Assembly (NCBI GenBank): GCA_008694505.1
Contig: VZDJ01000052.1
Location: 4,405,722-4,469,721, forward strand
Length of the DNA stretch: 64,000 bases
Direction: 5' to 3'
Source: Cyanoderma ruficeps
Lineage: Eukaryota; Chordata; Aves; Passeriformes; Timaliidae
Positions within the stretch are counted from its first letter, which is position 1. Each line of letters starts with the position of its first letter. The notes beneath the pieces are model-generated. The model had not been told where the DNA came from. It did no database searches and was given only the letters and a program-made list of their open reading frames with translations. Made by a program: the position numbers and the translations under genes. Of this stretch, positions 58,601 to 64,000 are shown in pieces.

Positions 58601-60337
58601 ATGCCAAAAACTACAATTCATTGCCATCTCAGCTAACGGAGTCTCTTTTCTGGATTTCTGCATGTATTTCAACCTTTATGTGGATCATGTACCAGAGGAA
58701 ATCACACGTAAGAAAGCAGTCACAAAAAAAGGAGGGAGAAACCTTTACATCTCTCATCCAATGTGACAAAAATAAATAATAAATCTGCAAAACTGGAACA
58801 GTCAGCCAACTCCTCCAGACCCTTCATCAGGACAGAGATCCAGCTGCTCTTGCTCCATGACGCTGTTGGCCACAGATGGTTTTGGAGACCCCTCAGAGGG
58901 TCACCTCCAGACTGGGAGCCAAACTCACCATGACAATTTGATGTCTATGGTGACTTAACCAAAATGCCTCTTTCTTGAAGAAGCAGCCAAGTCCTCTGTG
59001 TCTGCTCTTGTACCGGGACTGGATTTGCTCATCAGCCTTCAGACCCAGGGAGCTGCAGCACCAAAGCAACCGGCCTGTGACCTCTTGGGTCAGGGGATGA
59101 ACCAGAATAAACAAGCCCCGTAGTCCCATTTATCTCTCCCTATTTTTTGCCTCTTTATTTTGTTTTCTAAAGCTAAGGAGCATCCCCTGACTGAAATGCT
59201 CGAGGACTGAGGGCATAATGATACTCTTTAATTGCACAAGTCCTTTGTCATCTTTATCTCTGCCCAGAGCAGAGGAGGTTTGTAGAGGAGCCATGGCCTT
59301 TATGTGAGGTCTGCTGATAGAGCTGGGAAAACAGACCCTGTTGCACAAATGTTTTCTCTTGGAGGTGCTTCTCTTCTGCTGTGGAAGACCAAATGTCTTT
59401 AAGGCATTCAGTGGGTCCCTCCCTGTATATTTGGTGAAAATGTCCGGGCATTATTTTGTGACTGCTCTTTTCTTCACTCTTCTGCTTGCGTGCAGTTTTC
59501 CAAAACGATGCCTGGAGGTTTTCATGCCTGGTTCTCCCAAAGCCTCTGTAAGAGCAGAGGAAAAGGCAGGTTCCTTTGTGGGGCGTTTCAGAGCCAGAGC
59601 CCACCACAGCTGCACCAAAATGCTGAGCCATTCCCCTCTTGCTGAGCTCCAGGGGGACCCAGGGAGGCTGAGAGAGGCCCACTCCAACCCCCCCCCATCA
59701 GCCCACTGTCCCATGCACTGCTGGTCTGTGAATGGACGTAATTGCAAAAGTGAATCACACTTTAATGACAAATGCTTCAAAAACAAAGCCATAAAATTCT
59801 TGACTCAGTTATTAACTTTAAATGAATTGTTTAGGTTGTTTCCTTCCACACACCCCACCCCCCATTAACTTATTCTTGAGGGGAATGTATTTATGGAGCC
59901 ATGTGCTTCTCACATGGTTGAGGCTAAAAATAGCTTTAGAAACTCATTCCAGCTAAAACTTAATTTAAAATCCAGTTTGTCAGCCTAGCACATTGGTCTT
60001 TTAGCCTGTTTTTTTTTTATTTGTAATGATAGCCTTGACCAGTCTTTCGAGGGCTGATTATTTCCGGACTTCCTATACTGTTCCTCTATTTAATAATATA
60101 TAAATAAACACATTCCTGAGCTCAAGGAAACCCCCAAATTACATACAAAATTTATTTTCTCTCTATGGCCTGGACTTCCACTTGGGCAAAAAGCAAACTT
60201 ACTCATAAACACACACAAGCAGGAGAGACAGGCAGCACCAGCCCAGGTTTCTGGCTTGGTTTGGGTTTTTTGGGGGGAGAGAGAGGCTTATCAATCATTG
60301 CAAGTATATTGTCTAAGTACTGAATTGTTATTCCCCC

Positions 60338-60445
60338 TTTTTTTTTTGTTTGGGTGTTTTTTGTTTGTTTGGTTTTTTTGTTTTTTGTTTTTTGGGGGTT
60401 TTTTTGTTTGTTTGTTTGGGTTTTTTTGTGGGGTTTTTTTTTGTA
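60338..60445. repeat. G/T-rich low-complexity tract (GTTT-type)
   Basis: Only T and G occur for about 107 bases, with runs of three to five G separated by T-runs. The chance open frames across it encode only Phe, Val, Leu, Gly, Cys and Trp repeats. Confidence 0.9.
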
Positions 60446-61282
60446 AGTGATCAGCAAATCAGATGCTTCAAAATGTCTGAACCCTCGTGGGTCAAGTCCT
60501 TCTGCTGTTTATTTCAGTATGAGTTTTGCCACTCATTTTAAAGCAGAGACTGCAGCCCATAATAGACAATTACGCAATTCCTGGATGAAAGGGATGTTTT
60601 CTCCTTGCCCCAGATAATTAAGCCCAATGCAGAATCTTTCAATTCTCATCACTAGTTGTTTTTTGGTGTTTTTTTTTAATTGGTCTTGAGATGACCGTGT
60701 CCTGAGCTCCAAGGGTTGAAATCCTTTAGAAAGGAGATTTTCAGCCTGCAGTTTATGAATCTTTGGGGCAGCAACAGGCAGCTGAAGGAAGCAAAAGTAA
60801 TGTCAGTAGGCTCAGGAACTGCGCAGGGATCCATGTGAAACAAATGCAACATTCCACATTAAAAACCAGATGGAACACCACTGATTTTACTAATATTATC
60901 CTATACAGGGGAGGGATTTTGGTCACATAATGCTTAGATTTGCAGAGAAATTTTTTGTTCTTCTGGTTTCAACACTTTTCTGTCTGATTCCCACTGCTCA
61001 TTTCTACAGTGTGAGGCATTATTTATTTAAAAGCATGGTCCTTTTTGCTTCCAGAATTCATGTCAATTAATGATGCTGCATTCTCTCTGTCCAATAGGAC
61101 GGAAGAGGTAATTTCCCTTTGTGAAAACCAGTTTCTGTTTTACCAGATCTTTTTCAATCCATTTGTATATCTGTTCCTTTCCTTCCTTTTGGTCTAGGTC
61201 CCTCCTCACACGTTTGTTTCAGCTTTGTTTAGCTTTATCAGTTTGGGGTTACCTGCTAAATTTAGCAATCACTTCTTAGGTT

Positions 61283-61312
61283 TATATATACATATATATG
61301 TGTGTGTGTGTG
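61283..61312. repeat. TA/TG dinucleotide repeat
   Basis: TATATATACATATATA passes directly into (TG)n, a compound microsatellite. Confidence 0.85.
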
Positions 61313-63423
61313 AATTTTTCTAATTAGTCTGCTTTTTTTAAAGTTTACTGTTCAAATCATTTTTACTCAGTGGCAGAATTTTGCCCTTTCAGCCCTGATT
61401 GTTTGTTTCATGCCATCAGCTCTGGCAGGAATCTCTGCAAGGCCAGGTAAGCATTGTCTGGTATTTTGCTGAAACAATCGAAGAACGTCCACGGACTGGA
61501 GAGGCATCAAATCTCTTTTCAGGTTATTCTTGCAAGTCCTTTATTTCTTTAAGGATTGTAGCAACTATTTGGCTTGATACTGGTTTCTACAATAATTAGA
61601 TGCCGTTGCAGATACAACCACTGCTCTACTCAAACCAGAATTGTTTGTAGCCCCACTGCTTCCCAGAGGATTGCCATGTGTTCACTAGAGACAGAATTAA
61701 AGCTGCTGTACTTAACTCATTTATAAAGATACTGTAGGTTCGATAACCACAAGAAGGAGACAAACCAGAGCAATTTAAACATTTACAGATTAATTTTTTC
61801 CCCCGAGATGGTGTCCAGTTATAATCAGTTTTTCAGGCAGTCATATAACATAGGTGAGCTTGCTTGGGATTCTTGGGGCAAGCTGCAGGCTCAGCACCTT
61901 TAACCACTGCTATTTTCCTTTGTGAATCTGCAATCAGCAGCTTGAATTTCACACACATCCAATTGATCTCTTCACATCTAATGTCTCTAATTGCATTATT
62001 AGGCAGGAATGACCACGCCTTCCAGCACTTTTATACCCTGTATTTGGTTTACAGATTCATTCTCTGTCTATTTCAGTCGGGGGGTATGGGGTTTTTTTTA
62101 GTTGAAACTGTTAAATTAGTGAAAACTCTAACGAAATTGAGGTTAACAGCAAAAGGTGCTTTATCCTGGTATCGATTATTCCTGCAGATTGGAAAACACT
62201 TTGTTTGTATCATCTCTACCCCAGTCATACCAGTTTCAAACTAGAAGAATTAAACTGAGGTAAAACCACTGTGTCCTTCAGCTTCGAAAAGCAAAAGTTA
62301 AAAAGGCAGAAATCAGATTTCAAGCATGTGAGTAAATGCATGCTAAAACATAGCATTTAACATGAAATTATTTCTTAATGGCATTTTAATGTGGTTGGAA
62401 GGGGCACGACACTCGCTACAAAAGGCAGGAAATTCAGAGTTAGCGCCTGTGCACCATCACCTCCTGTGTGCTGGAATTACTGCTCTGTGACACCTTTGGG
62501 GTTTGGCTGCTTCTCCATCGCCTACACAGTCCAGTTTCTGCAGCCTCCTCTGTCAGGGGTGGCCTCCAGACCCTGGGTGCCATGCAGCAGCAAATGCCAC
62601 CAGGGGTGACACTCCCAAATGCAGCTTTCTGGACTCTTGCTTGAAGCTGGAGTGCTCAGAGCTGAGGAGCTGGGAGTTAAAATCTGCAGCTAGCAGTGTT
62701 TGCCTTCTGCTTTGGAGCCCCTTTGCCTTCATTATTTCCTCTCTACGTGTCATCATTAGCAATGCCAGCTTAAAACATATCCCGCTAATTCAGTACACTT
62801 AAGTAGCTCGAAGTTTGAAGGCTTTAAGGGGGAAAAAAAAAGCAATTGTGAGGTTCAGGGTGAGAGCAGAACAGCAGATAACAGCCCAGGCTCTAACTCC
62901 CACAGCCTCCCCAGCGATTAAATACACAGCCAAAAGCTGAAGTGTGGCCCAAACTCGGCGCAGCTCCAGGGGATTAGAGGCAGGTAGGAATGTGAGGACA
63001 AACTCTGGCTCGCTGCTTGGCAAGGGACAGGGATTTGGAAACCCAGGCCACCGCCACACGCACGAAAATCAAAGGACAGCAAGCAGGAGACAAAGCTCTG
63101 TTCTCTTTGAAACAAAATGTTCATGGCAGGGAATTTTTTTTTTTCTCTTGCTTTGGGCAGGAAGAATTGTTCAGGGCTTCCCCAAGCCCAGGGACCAAAA
63201 CAGAAAGTGCAACAATGGGCACGTGTTTAGGGGAGCTCAGCAAACACAACTCCTGCACACAAACTGTTAAACATAATCAGGATTTGGAGTTTTGGCTTTG
63301 GCATCTTCTTATGCCCTTTAATGAAACTACTGGCAATGAGGTAGTCATTTTTTTTTCCCCTTTGGTTTGAATTTCTAAAAAGCATAATTTCAGCAATTTT
63401 TCTCTGTTCTTACACACACACAC

Positions 63424-63463
63424 AAATTGCTTTAGACAGGAAGAAATTGCTTTAGACAGGAAG
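63424..63463. repeat. Exact tandem duplication, 20-bp unit
   Basis: AAATTGCTTTAGACAGGAAG occurs twice head to tail (63424-63443 and 63444-63463) without mismatch, directly after a (CA)n stretch. Confidence 0.9.
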
Positions 63464-64000
63464 AATTTTCTAAATTGAGTTAGACTTGAATCAAATAATT
63501 GAAAACCTATTTTGAAAAAGCACTGTGGTACTTTGCATTCTTAAAAAAAATTCTTGTATTCCCAATTGTTTTTCAGTAAACTTTCATCGGTCTGTTTAAA
63601 GTTCTGCAAGTGTGACTATTCAAATTTCAAACATCTGGCTTCAAAATCGAGTATTTCAGAAGTACCATATCCCCCCTTACTGCAGAATTGTCAGTAAAAC
63701 TTCGGCAAAGACCAACTCTTTTCTTTGCCAAGGGGCTGGTTCTGCATTGTTCACTCAAATAGGGGGTTTTTTTCCCCATTGACTGGAATGGGAGCAGAAT
63801 CCATCTTGAAACAGTAGCCCCCCTGGTTTAATCCATGACAAGAGACAAACAAATAGACCCTTTGAAATGAGTTTCATCTTTTGTGTCCCGTTTGTCCTCT
63901 GAAGCAGGTGTCAATTGGATCTTTTCCTGTCTGTCTGTGGTTGAAAAGCAACATGTTGTAGTTAAACCCACTTGTAAATCGTAGTATTTTACAGAAGAAC

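Larger units (their letters stand above)
55621..64000. other. Intergenic DNA towards the right edge
   Basis: No exon was recognised. It contains a G/T-rich tract (60338-60445), a TA/TG repeat (61283-61312), a short CA repeat and an exact 20-bp tandem duplication (63424-63463). Some AT-rich stretches with homeodomain-like CAATTAATGA motifs (around 61064) could be conserved regulatory DNA for the next gene, but this cannot be judged from one sequence. Confidence 0.65.

Noticed and set aside
59341..59868. 175-codon open frame on the plus strand
   Set aside because: It starts at TTG and overlaps two antisense frames. The sequence is not recognisable, and its one hydrophobic stretch is not at the N-terminus as in a secreted protein.
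60203..60541. Lys/Thr-rich and Phe/Gly-rich open frames
   Set aside because: They are translations of the T/G low-complexity tract on either strand.
55621..64000. First exon of ISM1
   Set aside because: No GC-rich promoter or signal-peptide exon of the isthmin type was found, so it probably lies beyond the window.

Overview
This is a stretch of vertebrate nuclear genome, most likely from a bird. The evidence is widely spaced small exons with GT/AG splice sites in AT-rich introns, 3' ends of the CR1 LINE family that dominates sauropsid genomes, a solo class II endogenous-retrovirus LTR, and a low overall repeat load. Runs of N sit inside long homopolymers (11425, 18237-18245, 46418), so it comes from a draft assembly. 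No bacterial or viral gene cluster is present, and nearly all open reading frames longer than 60 codons are chance.

The only protein-coding gene I can support is the 3' part of SPTLC3, on the + strand. SPTLC3 is the alternative catalytic subunit of serine palmitoyltransferase, the first and rate-limiting enzyme of sphingolipid synthesis. Eight coding exons were placed: 5722-5846, 7489-7582, 16214-16319, 23260-23479, 25620-25746, 36121-36256, 37263-37392 and 39759-39872. All phases match across the joins. They give 350 residues plus a stop, about the last two thirds of a roughly 550-residue protein, and include the complete PLP-lysine region. The first exons lie upstream of base 1.

Layout: bases 1-5721 are intron. 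Bases 5722-39872 are the exons, separated by introns of 1.0 to 10.4 kb. The 3'UTR follows, with an AATAAA at 40210 and a possible second one at 40670. From about 40.2 kb to the end (about 24 kb) there is intergenic DNA with no recognisable exon. In mammals and birds the next gene in this direction is usually ISM1, but none of its coding sequence was seen here.

Repeats and other structure: a CR1 3' end on the minus strand (22379-22573); a CR1 3' end on the plus strand with an unusual expanded hexamer tail (55310-55620); an old CR1 reverse-transcriptase-region remnant (about 53175-53860); and a solo LTR of 458 bp with perfect 6-bp target-site duplications (50843-51300). There is also a 142-bp pyrimidine microsatellite seven bases after the donor GT of an exon, two small CpG-rich islets inside the largest intron, a 64-base poly-T that looks like the tail of a minus-strand retrocopy, and three unrelated exact tandem duplications that all have a 20-bp unit.

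I did not find an undescribed multi-gene system. The observations most worth a second look are the intronic CpG islets, the retrocopy-like poly-T, the solo LTR and the CR1 hexamer tail.
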